A program made the translations under genes and the position numbers. From Jiella pelagia (GTDB lineage: Bacteria > Pseudomonadota > Alphaproteobacteria > Rhizobiales > Rhizobiaceae), in NCBI RefSeq assembly GCF_026898155.1, contig NZ_CP114029.1, positions 5,513,575 to 5,577,574 of the forward strand: 64,000 nucleotides of DNA, given 5' to 3'. This document shows positions 8,292-18,172 of the stretch, one piece after another; position 1 is the stretch's first letter, and each line of letters starts with the position of its first letter. The notes under the pieces are model-generated. The model was not told where the DNA came from. It did not search any database and was given only the letters and a program-made list of their open reading frames with translations.

Positions 8292-10947
8292 TTGAACACG
8301 TCCGGCCCGGTGACGAGCCCGTCTTCCCGTTTCGCCATCCCCGGCCCCGAGTTCCGGCCCGCCGCCTTCTGGTTCTGGAACCGGATCCCCGGCGAAGATG
8401 AGATCCGCCACGGCCTGGCCGAAATGAAAGAGGCGGGGCTCGGGACCTTCATGATCCAGGCGCGGCTGTCGCTGCCGCGCCGCGACTACCTTTCGCCGGC
8501 CTATCTCGACGCGTGCCGGTTCGCCTTCGCCGAAGCGGCGAAGATTGGCCTCGAGGCGGTGATCTACGACGAATATGCCTGGATGTCCGGCCATGGCGGC
8601 GGACGGACGGTCGCGGGCGCCGATCATCTGCGTGAACGCCACCTGTTCTGGACGCGGGGCGAAGCCGGCAGCCCCGGAGCCGAAGGGCGGCTGGAACTTT
8701 CCGTCTCCGGCATCCGCTCGGGCTTTCTGGACTTCCTCGGCGAGGCTGCCCGGGAATGGATCTACGACGGCGGCGAGGCGCGCTGGGACGACTGGACCGT
8801 CGTCGCCGCGCTCGCCCATGGGGACGGCGCGAATACCGTGCCGGTCGAAGCCGAGATCCTCGCGGCCGATGCCTCCGGCTGCCGGATCGCCGTCGATGCG
8901 GGCGACCTCGCCTGTCCTACGGTCACGGTCTTCGTCTCGGCACGCTGCGCCACGTCGCGGATGATCAACTATCTTCTGCCCGAGGCGGCGCAGCGGTTCG
9001 CCGAGACGGTCTATGCACCGCTCGCCGAAGCTGCCGAAGCGGCGGGCCCCGGCATCGCACGGGCCTTCTTCTTCGATCATCCCTATGCGGGGTTCTACGG
9101 CTGGCACGAGCGCTGCGGCGATCTCGGGCATAGCCTCCTGTGGAGCGAGGATCTCGGTCGATCGGTCGGGCCCGAGGACCTGCTGGCACTCGTCGGAGGC
9201 GCCGGCCCGGAAACCGCCCGGCGGCGCCTCGGCTTCTTCGCGGACCATGCCCGACGGATGCATGAGGCCTTCTTCGGCACGCTGCGGCGCTGGTGTGACC
9301 AGCGGGGCTTCGGCTTCACCGGCCATGAACTTCTCTCCCACGTCGGCCAATGGGGCCTCCGAGGCGGTCTCGGCGCACTCGATCCGCGCGGCATGCCCGG
9401 CGTCGATCATTTCGGCCTTGACGCATTCCGCACGAAGACGGCGGTCGACGCTGCCGATTACGGGTCACAGCTCGCGGCCAAGCTCGGCGACTCGGTGGCG
9501 CGCTCGAATGGGCGTAGCCGCTGCATCGTCGAGCAGTATTCGACCGGACGGGAGCGGGGCAGACCCGGTCTGGCCGGGCAATGGGACCTGACGATCGAGC
9601 GGCTGAGGGCCCAGGCCATCCGCCATACGCTGCTCGGCGCCCGGCAGTTCCTGTTTCACGCCGTCTATCTCGACGACGGCCGGCCCTACACCGCCGACGA
9701 CAGGCAGGTGAACCCACGCTTCGATTTTCCGCCGGGGCTGAACTTCCAGCCCTGGTGGGAGGACCTGCCGGGGGTCTTCGACGAGATCGCGCGGCTGTCG
9801 GCGTTCGTCGAAGAGGGAGAGCCGCTTCGCCGCGTCGCCCTCCTCTATCCGCTAGCGGCCTTGTGGCAGGATGGCGGCAATCCGACCTCAGCCGAGCATT
9901 TCGGCTGGTGGGCGCAGGCACTCGCTAAGACGGGGATCGGCTATGACGTCCTCGACGAACGTGACCTCGCCTGCGCCATGTCGCGGGGCGGTGTCCTCGT
10001 CACCCTGGGGGGCCGCTACGAAACGGTCATCCTTCCGGACGCTCATGTCCTGTCGGCAAGCGAGACGCTCGACCGCCTCGGCACCTTCGCTCGCCAGGGC
10101 GGCCGGCTCGTCGTCTCCGGTCGCCCGCCCGACGGGCTGGAGGAGAGAGCCGTCCTGCATCTTCCGGAGGCGGACGAGGCCGAGATCGAGCAATTCGTCA
10201 ACTCGCTCGACGGCCCTTGCCCAAGCCTCCACCTCGAAGCCGCGCCGTCCTGGAACTTCGTCGCGCGCTGTTGCGCAGGCTGGCGTCTGGCGGCGTTCAA
10301 CGAGGCGACGGAGCCGCGAATGCTCCAGCTGAACCTCGGCGACGACGCAATGCTCGTCGACCTTTGGGATTCGCAGAGCGGCGCGGTGAGCCCGTTTTTG
10401 CTGCCGCCCGACGGGAGGATCGAATTGCAAGCGCACGGGCTGCTTTGTCTGGAGATCCGGCCGGGCACAGATCCGCGCCTCGCCAGCCCGGGAGATCGGC
10501 GCAGGGGGCTGGCGCCAGCGGCGATCCCGCCGGTCGTGCTGACGGATGATTGGGAGTTTCGCGTCGTTGGTGGCAACGAAGCCTTCGTGCCGATTTCGGT
10601 CGCGACGGGATGGGAGTGCCAGGGCTGGCCCCACTATTCGGGCACCGGCATCTATCGCCGCTGTGTCACCCTGCCGCGCCTGAAGCGCGACCAACGATGG
10701 GATCTCGTCATCGACCATGTCGGCGAAACGGTCGAATGCCGCATCGACGGGCGCAGCATCGGCCGCCGGCTGTACGGGGAAAAACGCTTCGCCATCGAAG
10801 CGTCGGGCGAGATTCTCATCGAGGCTCCACGTCCGCAACACCGGGGCCAACCGCTACTATGCCGGTACGCCCTTCGCAGCCGATCCACCCACCCCGTCCG
10901 GCCTCTTCGGCCCGCCGCGCCTCGTTGCCATGGAGAGCCGCACATAG
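8292..10947 (+). CDS. GH106-like (alpha-L-rhamnosidase-type) glycoside hydrolase, one apparent frameshift
   Basis: A protein of about 884 residues starting with TTG at 8292 behind GAGGTGG. The N-terminal FRPAAFWFWNRIPGEDEIR followed by EMKEAGLGTFMIQ matches the start of GH106-type barrels, and residues near 680-870 form a beta-sandwich like those ending such enzymes (WECQGWPHYSGTGIYRR). At 10821-10827 one extra G lies between GAG and CTC; beyond it the true frame continues as LHVRNTGANRYYAGTPF to a TAG at 10945. Without correction the frame runs on to 11348 as nonsense overlapping the next gene. No signal peptide is seen, so it probably acts in the cytoplasm on an imported glycoside. The family call is moderate. 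Confidence 0.7.
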
Positions 10948-11017
10948 AAGTCGGTGCGAGCCGTGCAGGCCGCGAAATTGCAATTCCCGGCCGATTGACC
11001 GTCCCAGGGGATGATGA

Positions 11018-11041
11018 TTTATTCGTTTGTACGCTAATAAA
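11018..11041. promoter_or_regulatory. Operator-like inverted repeat before the ABC importer operon
   Basis: Arms TTTATT (11018-11023) and AATAAA (11036-11041) are separated by 12 bases inside an AT-rich island in the 126-bp gap before the binding-protein gene. GGAGGG lies about 10 bp before its ATG. The spacing of the arms fits a dimeric repressor, but no regulator gene is adjacent. Confidence 0.4.
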
Positions 11042-11073
11042 ATGCGGACATTATTGGAGGGAGCACCGTAGTC

Positions 11074-12150
11074 ATGCTGAAGTTGACGCGCCGTCGGACG
11101 CTGGCCGTGATGGGCGGCGGACTGGCCACCCTCGCAGGCTCGAATCTCTTGGTCGGACCGGCCCGCGCGGCCGACCGCATCACCGTCCTCAATTGGCAGG
11201 GCTACGGCACCGACGAGAGCTGGGCCATCGAAGCCTTCACGGCGGAAACCGGCATCGAGGTGGTCCACGACTACTTCAACTCCGAAGCGGAAATGCTGAC
11301 GAAGCTGCGCACCAATCCCGGCGTCTACGATGTCGTCCTGATCAATAGCGCCCGCTCGCAGCAGGCGGCCGGCGAGGATCTCCTAACCCCGCTCGACCTG
11401 GCGAACTATTCGAACGCCTCAGGCCTCGCGCCGGCATTGCGCGACAACGCCTATCTGAAAACCGACGGCAAGCTCTATGGCGTGTCCTGGGTCTGGGGCA
11501 TGAATGCCCTGGCGATCCGCGACGGCATGGACAAGCCGGAGAGCTACGCCGCGCTGGCCGCGCCCGAATACAAGAACAACGTCGCCTTGTTCGACGACGC
11601 GGTGACGATGATCGGCGTCGGCGCCTTCCTGTCCGGCCAGGACATGAACGATCCGAAGGACCTCGACGCGGTCGCCGAAAAGCTCAAGGCGATGAAGCCG
11701 AACGTCAAGCTGCTCTGGTCGAGCGAAGACCAGTGGAACAAGGCGTTCTCCGCCGGCGAATTCGACCTGTCGGTCTACTGGTCCGGCGCCGCCGTCCGCT
11801 CGCAGCGCAAGTTCCAACTGCCGCTCCACTTCGTGGTGCCGAAAGAAGGCGCGATCGGTTGGCTCGACAGCCTCTCGATTCCGGCGACCAGCCAGAACCA
11901 GGAAGCGGCGGCGAAGTTCATCAACTACATGATCGATCCAAAATTCTACGTCGAATGGGCGACCAAGATCGGCGCCCCCGCTTCCGCCAACGAAAAGGCA
12001 ATGGAAGAGCTGCCGGCGGACGATCTCAACCGCGATATCCACAAGCCGGAATACATCGAGACGATGACCCTGATGGCGCCGCTGCCCGACGATCGCCGCA
12101 CGGCGTTCAACAATCTGTGGCAGGAGGTGAAGGCGTTCTATGCCGCCTGA
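11074..12150 (+). CDS. ABC transporter substrate-binding protein, spermidine/putrescine (PotD) type
   Basis: A 358-residue extracellular binding protein. The N-terminus RRRTLAVMGGGLATLAG followed by ARA is a Tat-type signal with a cleavage site near residue 31. The mature part begins ITVLNWQGYG and contains TKLRTNPGVYDVV, as in PotD-family receptors for polyamines, opines and related amino compounds. It is followed without a gap by two permeases and an ATPase (11-bp overlap with the first permease), making a complete importer. The glycosidase genes on both sides suggest that the ligand is a glycoside or amino-sugar conjugate and not a free polyamine; that is inference. Confidence 0.88.
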   Translation: MLKLTRRRTLAVMGGGLATLAGSNLLVGPARAADRITVLNWQGYGTDESWAIEAFTAETGIEVVHDYFNSEAEMLTKLRTNPGVYDVVLINSARSQQAAGEDLLTPLDLANYSNASGLAPALRDNAYLKTDGKLYGVSWVWGMNALAIRDGMDKPESYAALAAPEYKNNVALFDDAVTMIGVGAFLSGQDMNDPKDLDAVAEKLKAMKPNVKLLWSSEDQWNKAFSAGEFDLSVYWSGAAVRSQRKFQLPLHFVVPKEGAIGWLDSLSIPATSQNQEAAAKFINYMIDPKFYVEWATKIGAPASANEKAMEELPADDLNRDIHKPEYIETMTLMAPLPDDRRTAFNNLWQEVKAFYAA

Positions 12151-13036
12151 GGCCAGCGCGGCCGGCCTGCCGGCCACGCGTCGCCGCATGCCTTCGTGGC
12201 TCGCCACGGCGGCGTTGCTGCTGCCGAGCTACGCCTGGCTGACCCTGGCGGTGCTTTTGCCGCTGGCTGCGATGTTCGCCTTTTCCTTCCTGCATGCGAC
12301 GCCGCTCGGCAACAAGCCGGTCGTCTGGACGCTTGAGCAGTACCGGGCCTTCTACGACCAGCCCTACCTTCTGGGCGTCGCCTGGGCGTCGCTGTCGATC
12401 GGGTTGTGGACGACCGGCATATGTGCGGTCGTCGGCTTTGCCGCGGCGCTGGCGCTGGTTCGCGCCACTGCCGGCCGGGCGCGCGAGACGCTGCTGATCC
12501 TCGTTCTCCTGCCGTTCTGGACGAACGGGCTCGTGCGGGTCTTCTCCTGGACCATGGTGATCCGCGAAGGCGGCTTTCTCGACGTCTTCGTCCGCTGGTT
12601 CTGGCCCTCGGCTCCCTCACTCGGCTTCCTCTACACGACGCCCGCCATCGTCCTCGGCCTCGTGCATGGCTACCTGCCCTACATGGTACTCACCTGCTAC
12701 ATCGCGCTCCTGTCGGTCGACGAGGCGGTAATCGAGGCGGCGCAGAGCCTCGGCGCCAGATGGTGGACGGTGCTCTTCAAGATACTCGTACCGCTCGCCG
12801 CGCCCGGTCTCGTCACCGGCGCCATCCTGATCTTCGTGCCGGTGATCGGCGCCTTCATGGAGCCGCGCATTCTCGGCGGCCGGGTGGGCGTCACCATGGG
12901 CACGGTGATCGAGGATCAGTTCACCCAGGCGTTCAACTGGCCGCTCGGCTCCGCCCTCGCCTTCACCATGCTGGCGGTCGTCCTGGCGGTATTCGCGACC
13001 TTCTCCGGCGTGCTGCGCCGGTCGGCCACGACGTGA
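12140..13036 (+). CDS. ABC transporter permease, PotB type
   Basis: This 298-residue inner-membrane subunit has about six helices; the first is at roughly residues 22-45. The EAA loop that contacts the ATPase is visible as EAAQSLGARWWTVLFKILVPLAAPG. The ATG lies inside the end of the binding-protein gene, so the two are translationally coupled. It pairs with the PotC-type permease that follows. Confidence 0.9.
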   Translation: MPPEASAAGLPATRRRMPSWLATAALLLPSYAWLTLAVLLPLAAMFAFSFLHATPLGNKPVVWTLEQYRAFYDQPYLLGVAWASLSIGLWTTGICAVVGFAAALALVRATAGRARETLLILVLLPFWTNGLVRVFSWTMVIREGGFLDVFVRWFWPSAPSLGFLYTTPAIVLGLVHGYLPYMVLTCYIALLSVDEAVIEAAQSLGARWWTVLFKILVPLAAPGLVTGAILIFVPVIGAFMEPRILGGRVGVTMGTVIEDQFTQAFNWPLGSALAFTMLAVVLAVFATFSGVLRRSATT

Positions 13037-13046
13037 GGGGCCGAGC

Positions 13047-13826
13047 ATGATCAAGATCGCCCGGCTCTTTCTCGCCTTGGTGCTCGTCTTCCTCTATCTC
13101 CCCATCATCGTGATGGCGGCGATGGGCTTCAACGCCTCGCCGCTCTATGCGCTGCCCTTCGACTTCACCACCCATTGGTACCAGGAACTCGCCGGCAACG
13201 GCCGGCTGATCGAGGCCGGCTGGAACAGCATCTGGCTGGCGGTGCTGACGGCGGTGATCGCCACTGCGCTCGGCACGCTTGCCGCGCTCGCCCTCTGGCG
13301 GCGAACGTTTCGCGGCCGGTCGATCCTGCGCATCCTGCTCCTGCCGCCGATCGCCATTCCCTGGCTGATCACCGGCACGGCGATGCTCGTCTTCTTCTTC
13401 TGGACCGGCATCGGCCGCGGGCTCCATGCCATGCTCATCGGCCACGTCGCCCTCGCCATTCCCTATGTCGTGCTCGTCGTCGGCACCGGGCTGCAGACGC
13501 TGCGGGCCGATCTCGAAGAGGCGGCGATGAGTCTGGGCTCGACGCCGATCCACGCCTTCTTCCGGGTGACGCTGCCGCTGCTCCTGCCGAGCATCGTCGG
13601 CGCCGCGCTGTTCGCCTTCGCCGTCTCGCTCGACCAGTTCGTCATCTCCTACTTCCTGTCGGTGCCGGGAATGACGACCCTGCCGGTCGAGATCTATTCG
13701 GCGATCCGCAAGGGCTTCACGCCCGAGATCAACGCCATTTCCACCATCCTGCTCGTCGCCTCGATGATCATCATCCTCGGCTTCGCGCGTTTCGCCAGAC
13801 CGGGAGGCATCGGTGAGCGGAGTTGA
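13047..13826 (+). CDS. ABC transporter permease, PotC type
   Basis: A 259-residue permease with six predicted helices and an EAA loop (EEAAMSLGSTPIHAFFRVTLP). It begins 10 bp after the first permease and overlaps the ATPase gene by 14 bp, typical of a coupled importer operon. The segment SLDQFVISYFLSVPGMTTLPVEIY is characteristic of PotC-type subunits. Confidence 0.9.
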   Translation: MIKIARLFLALVLVFLYLPIIVMAAMGFNASPLYALPFDFTTHWYQELAGNGRLIEAGWNSIWLAVLTAVIATALGTLAALALWRRTFRGRSILRILLLPPIAIPWLITGTAMLVFFFWTGIGRGLHAMLIGHVALAIPYVVLVVGTGLQTLRADLEEAAMSLGSTPIHAFFRVTLPLLLPSIVGAALFAFAVSLDQFVISYFLSVPGMTTLPVEIYSAIRKGFTPEINAISTILLVASMIIILGFARFARPGGIGERS

Positions 13827-14871
13827 CGTGACCGCCGTCGCCAAGAACTACGGCGCCACCAAGGTCCTCACGGACATCACCCAGAACTTCGAGAGCGGCA
13901 CCTTCACCAGCCTGCTCGGCCCATCCGGCTCCGGAAAGACGACGCTGCTGCGGATCATCGCCGGCTTCGTCGCGCCCGACGAGGGCGCCGTGCGCATCGC
14001 CGGCGCCGACGTCACCGGCGTCCCGGTTCATGCCCGCAACATCGGCATGGTGTTTCAGTCCTATGCCCTGTTCCCGCATATGAGCGTCGCTGCCAATGTC
14101 GGCTTCGGGCTCGGCCGGCGCGGCATTCGCGGCAAGGCGGCGAAGGCGCAGGTGGACGAGGCGCTCGAGATGGTGCGGTTGCCGGGCTTCGGCGGCCGCT
14201 ATCCGCGGCAGCTTTCCGGCGGTCAGCAGCAGCGCGTGGCATTGGCGCGGGCGATCGTCATCCGGCCGGACGTGCTTCTCCTCGACGAACCGCTCTCTGC
14301 CCTCGATCGGCGGCTGCGCCAGGAAATGCAGGTCGAGCTCTTGCGCATCCAGCGCGAAAGCGGGCTGACGACCATCTTCGTCACCCACGATCAGGAGGAG
14401 GCGCTGACCCTGTCGGACAAGGTCGCCATCCTCGATCGCGGCCGCATCGTCCAGATGGGCCGCCCTGCGGAGGTCTACGAACGGCCGCGCACGCGGTTTG
14501 CGGCGGAATTCCTCGGCGACGCCAATTTCCTGACCGGGAAAGTCCGCGGCAGCGCGGTCGAGATCGCCGGCGCGACCATCATGACAGAGGACCGGCTGCC
14601 GGCCGAAGGCGCCACCGTGACGCTTGCCGTGCGGCCTGAGAAGATCGCGATCCGGCCCGCCGAGACGGCCAGAAGCGGCGCTGTGGAAAACAGCCTGCCG
14701 GCGACGGTTTCCTCGGTGATCTATACGGGAACGGCGCTGACCTACATGCTGCGATCCGGCGACCTTCACCTGAAGGTCTTCGCCCAGAACAGCGACGGCT
14801 CGCCGCTCGCCGCGGGGAGCGCTGTCGTCCTCTCCTGGTCGGCGCGCCACAGCGTGATGGTCGAAGGCTGA
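13813..14871 (+). CDS. ABC transporter ATP-binding protein, PotA type
   Basis: A 352-residue ATPase with Walker A GPSGSGKTT (about residue 36), signature LSGGQQQRVALARAI, Walker B LLLDEPLSALD, switch His in VTHDQEEAL and a C-terminal TOBE domain (from about residue 265). The start is a GTG at 13813 inside the upstream permease gene. It powers the importer encoded by the three preceding genes. The isochorismatase-like gene follows 7 bp downstream, so the operon continues. Confidence 0.93.
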   Translation: MSGVDVTAVAKNYGATKVLTDITQNFESGTFTSLLGPSGSGKTTLLRIIAGFVAPDEGAVRIAGADVTGVPVHARNIGMVFQSYALFPHMSVAANVGFGLGRRGIRGKAAKAQVDEALEMVRLPGFGGRYPRQLSGGQQQRVALARAIVIRPDVLLLDEPLSALDRRLRQEMQVELLRIQRESGLTTIFVTHDQEEALTLSDKVAILDRGRIVQMGRPAEVYERPRTRFAAEFLGDANFLTGKVRGSAVEIAGATIMTEDRLPAEGATVTLAVRPEKIAIRPAETARSGAVENSLPATVSSVIYTGTALTYMLRSGDLHLKVFAQNSDGSPLAAGSAVVLSWSARHSVMVEG

Positions 14872-14878
14872 GCCCGTC

Positions 14879-15490
14879 ATGCCGCTCGCCGAGCCCCTGC
14901 CCGCCTCCGCCGTCCATGTCGTGGTCGACATGCAGCGGGTCTTCGCCGAAAAGACGCCGTGGCACACGCCCGGCCTCGACGCCATCCTGCCGCCGATCCT
15001 GAGGCTGGTCGAGCACCGCCCCGAACGCGCGTTCTTCGCCCGCTTCCTCGTACCGGAGCGGGCCGCCGATGCGCCCGGCCGCTGGCGGCGCTACTACGAG
15101 CGCTGGCCGGAGCTGACGGGCGAGCGAATGGACCCGGCGCTTCTCGACCTCGTCGCGCCGCTCAAGCGCTTCGCCGCGGCCGAGCGCATCATCGACAAGA
15201 CGACCTATTCGATCTTCACCCCGCAGGATACGGAAGAGCGTCTGCGGTCCATGGGCGCCGACACGCTGGTGTTTTCCGGTGTCGAAACCGACGTCTGTGT
15301 GCTCGCCTCGGTGGTGGATGCGATCGAGCGCGGATTTCGTGTCGTCGTCGCCATCGATGCGTTGGCGAGCGCCGCCGAGACGTCGCAAGACTCGTTGATG
15401 GAGCACCTTGCGAGCCGCTTGCCCGAACAGATCGAGCTTGCGAGTGTCGACGAAATCATCCGGGCGTGGCCGCGAGAGAACGAGATATGA
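14879..15490 (+). CDS. Isochorismatase-fold cysteine hydrolase
   Basis: This 203-residue enzyme has the catalytic triad of the family: D17 (VVVDMQRVF), K107 (IIDKTTYS) and C140 (ETDVCVLAS). Members hydrolyse C-N bonds in ureido or amide compounds (N-carbamoylsarcosine, nicotinamide, biuret) or vinyl ethers. It overlaps the following glycosidase gene by 4 bp (ATGA) and follows the importer ATPase by 7 bp, so it belongs to the same catabolic unit and suggests that the imported compound contains an amide or ureido group. Confidence 0.87.
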   Translation: MPLAEPLPASAVHVVVDMQRVFAEKTPWHTPGLDAILPPILRLVEHRPERAFFARFLVPERAADAPGRWRRYYERWPELTGERMDPALLDLVAPLKRFAAAERIIDKTTYSIFTPQDTEERLRSMGADTLVFSGVETDVCVLASVVDAIERGFRVVVAIDALASAAETSQDSLMEHLASRLPEQIELASVDEIIRAWPRENEI

Positions 15491-17757
15491 AACGCCCGCT
15501 GATCGATCCGACCATTCCCGCCGACCGCGCCTGGAACACGTGGTCGGACCGGCCGGCCGAAATGGTGTTCCTGCCGCTGGGCGTTCGCATCAGCCCGGTG
15601 CTCTACGCGACCAGCATCCGCAAGGCGACGACGATCGATCCGCGAGACTGCCGGCTCGGCCGCCACGCGATCCACGGCAGCTTCGTCGAACTCGAGACGA
15701 CACACGCCAGCACCCGCCTGTCGCTGTCCTATACCAAGCCGTCCGATCCCTATGCCGTTACCGGGCGATGGGAGGGGCTGGAGTTCGGCGAATGGGGCCT
15801 GCGCTTCTGGGTGACGATCTGCCTGTCGGCGGACGGCGGCGAGACGGTCACTTACAAGCCTGAAGAACGCTCGACACTGGTCAAAGTCGGCCAGCGCTTC
15901 GTCGCTCTCGTGGCTGAGGACGAGCCGGTCCAGGTGACGGCCCACGAAGACATCGCGGCGCTTGCGAGCGATTTCGAGGCAAATGGCTATTTCCACCTCG
16001 CCAGCCGGGGCACCGCGGCTCCGACGATCGCCTTGCGCTTCAACCTCGAAATGATGCGCGCGGGGCGCTTCGCCGCGGCGGTCGCCGACCGCGCGGACCT
16101 CGCCATCGGCAAGGCCCGGGAGGCGCTAGCCGCAGCATCTTCGGAGCAACCGGAGAAGCAGTCGGCCGAGCACGAGGCGCCCGCCCGGGCGCTCGAAGCC
16201 GTGCGCGACGTCATGGCCTGGAACACCGTCTGGGACCCCGTCAACCGCCGGCCCTATACCGCCGTCAGCCGGATCTGGAACCTCGGCGAGTTCGCCGTCT
16301 GGTACAACGACCAAACCTATCACGCGCTAATGGCCGGGCTGTTCGACCGCGAGCTTGCCCGCGCCAATCTTGCGGCGGCGATGGCGAGCGCGACGCCGCA
16401 GGGCAATTTCGCCTGCATCGTCACCTCCAACGACGCGTGGGTCGACCGGACGCAGACGCCGAACGGCGCCTTCGTCCTGTGGCTTCTCTATCTGCGCAAC
16501 CGTGAGCGCTCGCTGCTCGAAATCTGCTACGAGCCGCTGGCGCGCAATCAGCGCTGGTGGCGCGCCCATCGTGACCCGACCGGAGCGGGCCTCGTTTCCT
16601 GCGGCACCTCGAACGTCGGCGAGGCGCTGTACAAGGGCACGGCTTTCGGCGCTCGCAACGAAACCGGGATGGACAATTCCGCCACCCACGACGAGGCGCA
16701 ATACGATCCCGGCACACGGACGCTCTCCACCTTCGACGTCGGGCTGAATTCCTCGCTGACGCTCGATGCCGAGATGCTGTCGCTGATCGCCGGCGAACTC
16801 GGTCGCCACGACGAGGCGCAGGAGTTCGGCCGGCTCGCCGAGGAGACCCGGCGGCATATCCGCGAACACCTCTGGGACGAAAGCCGCGGTCTCTTCGCCA
16901 ACCGACAGCGGAACGGCGGCTTCGTCAGAAGCGTCGGGCCGACGAGCTTCTATCCGCTTGCCTGCGGCGCCGCGACGCCGGAACAGGCCGATCGCCTGCT
17001 AAGGCACCTCGCAGATCCCGCGACATTCGGCGGCCGCTTCGTCATTCCGAACGCTGCCCGCGACGACCCAGCCTATCGCGACAACGTCTACTGGCGCGGC
17101 CGCATCTGGCCGAACGTCAACTGGTTCGTCTGGCAGGGCCTGCGCCGTTACGGCTTCGAGGCGGAAGCTGCGGAGCTGGCGGAAAAGAGCCTCGCTCTGT
17201 TCGAAACGCCGTGGCGGGAAGAGCGCGTTGCGGCGGAGAACTACAATGCCGAGACGGGGTCGGCGACCGACCAGCTCGACGCCGACCGCTTCTACGGCTG
17301 GAGCGCGATGCTGCCGTTGATCATGACCGCCGAGGTCATGGACTTCTCGCCATGGCGCGGCTGGAGCCTGACCAATGCCGGGCAGGACGTCCTTTTCGGC
17401 CCGGTCGACAGCCCGCTCGGCCAGGTCCGGCTCGCCGTCCGGCAAGGATCGGTGACGCTGACGCACGGGGCCGATGCAGTCTTCGAAACCGATCGCCAGG
17501 GCACGTTTTCGCAGATCGTCTTCGGTCCGGCCTCGTTTTCCTGCCACGTTCCCGGCGGCGCCGTCGAGGCGACGCTGGCCCTACCGCAGATCCCCGCCGG
17601 CGCCTTTGTCACGGCGCGGCTCGGCACGCAGGACCTTTCGGCCGATCCCGCTTCCAGCCATCTCGCTCTGACGCTTCCGCCTATGGCCAAGGCAGAACCG
17701 CTCGTCGTCTTGTTCCGCCCGAGAACGACGCCCTACCGCATTCAAACATCTCGGTAG
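15487..17757 (+). CDS. GH63 / MGH1-like glycoside hydrolase
   Basis: A 756-residue glycosidase with a beta-rich N-terminal domain and an (alpha/alpha)6 barrel from about residue 215. The motif ETGMDNS places the general acid at D396, and NYNAETG places the general base at E589, the arrangement of mannosylglycerate hydrolase and other GH63 enzymes. YWRGRIWPNVNWFVWQGL is also diagnostic. No signal peptide is present, so it acts in the cytoplasm. The ATG overlaps the previous stop. Together with the GH106-like enzyme it probably strips sugars from a compound brought in by the importer. The natural substrate is unknown. Confidence 0.83.
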   Translation: MKRPLIDPTIPADRAWNTWSDRPAEMVFLPLGVRISPVLYATSIRKATTIDPRDCRLGRHAIHGSFVELETTHASTRLSLSYTKPSDPYAVTGRWEGLEFGEWGLRFWVTICLSADGGETVTYKPEERSTLVKVGQRFVALVAEDEPVQVTAHEDIAALASDFEANGYFHLASRGTAAPTIALRFNLEMMRAGRFAAAVADRADLAIGKAREALAAASSEQPEKQSAEHEAPARALEAVRDVMAWNTVWDPVNRRPYTAVSRIWNLGEFAVWYNDQTYHALMAGLFDRELARANLAAAMASATPQGNFACIVTSNDAWVDRTQTPNGAFVLWLLYLRNRERSLLEICYEPLARNQRWWRAHRDPTGAGLVSCGTSNVGEALYKGTAFGARNETGMDNSATHDEAQYDPGTRTLSTFDVGLNSSLTLDAEMLSLIAGELGRHDEAQEFGRLAEETRRHIREHLWDESRGLFANRQRNGGFVRSVGPTSFYPLACGAATPEQADRLLRHLADPATFGGRFVIPNAARDDPAYRDNVYWRGRIWPNVNWFVWQGLRRYGFEAEAAELAEKSLALFETPWREERVAAENYNAETGSATDQLDADRFYGWSAMLPLIMTAEVMDFSPWRGWSLTNAGQDVLFGPVDSPLGQVRLAVRQGSVTLTHGADAVFETDRQGTFSQIVFGPASFSCHVPGGAVEATLALPQIPAGAFVTARLGTQDLSADPASSHLALTLPPMAKAEPLVVLFRPRTTPYRIQTSR

Positions 17758-17863
17758 CTGGTTCCTGCCGGCATCGCGGTGCTGCTCCGACAGACCGTTG
17801 AAAATCTGAAAAAAGCGCTGAAAGCGGAACGACGCTTCACCGGCGAAAAGACCAATAGTCTAA

Positions 17864-18172
17864 AGCGGCGTGACGCCGCCGACCGAAGCGGCGGCGATCG
17901 CCGCCGCCTACGCCTTCCTCATCTCCGCTCTCCTCCACCGGACGGTGACCCTTGCCGGCACGTACCGATTTCTCCTGGTCAGCGCCCGCACGACGGCCTC
18001 GATCGGCATGCTGATCGCCGGCGCCTTCGTCTTCAACTACGTCGTGACCGTCGAAAACATTCCGAGGACCGTGAGCGCGACGCTCCAGGCCTACGAGCTT
18101 TCCCCGACGATGTTCCTGATCGTCGTGAACGTGCTCCTGCTTTTGCTCGGCTGCCTGCTCGAGAAGAACCCC
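17864..18172 (+). pseudogene. TRAP large permease (DctM) internal fragment
   Basis: The reading frame gives SGVTPPTEAAAIAAAYAF followed by three membrane segments ending GCLLE, an internal piece from the second half of a DctM permease. An in-frame TAA lies at 17861 and both ends of the protein are missing. The frame runs directly into aroQ, so the permease C-terminus was deleted at about 18165. It is not a duplicate of the DctM at 1.3 kb. TRAP permeases beside aroQ occur in quinate/shikimate uptake loci, so this may be the relic of such a locus. Confidence 0.75.

Noticed and set aside
8292..11348. Reading the GH106-like protein as 1018 residues ending at 11348
   Set aside because: Beyond 10823 the frame encodes Arg/Pro/His-rich nonsense and overlaps the binding-protein gene; the alternate frame after GAGGCTC gives a sensible end at 10947.
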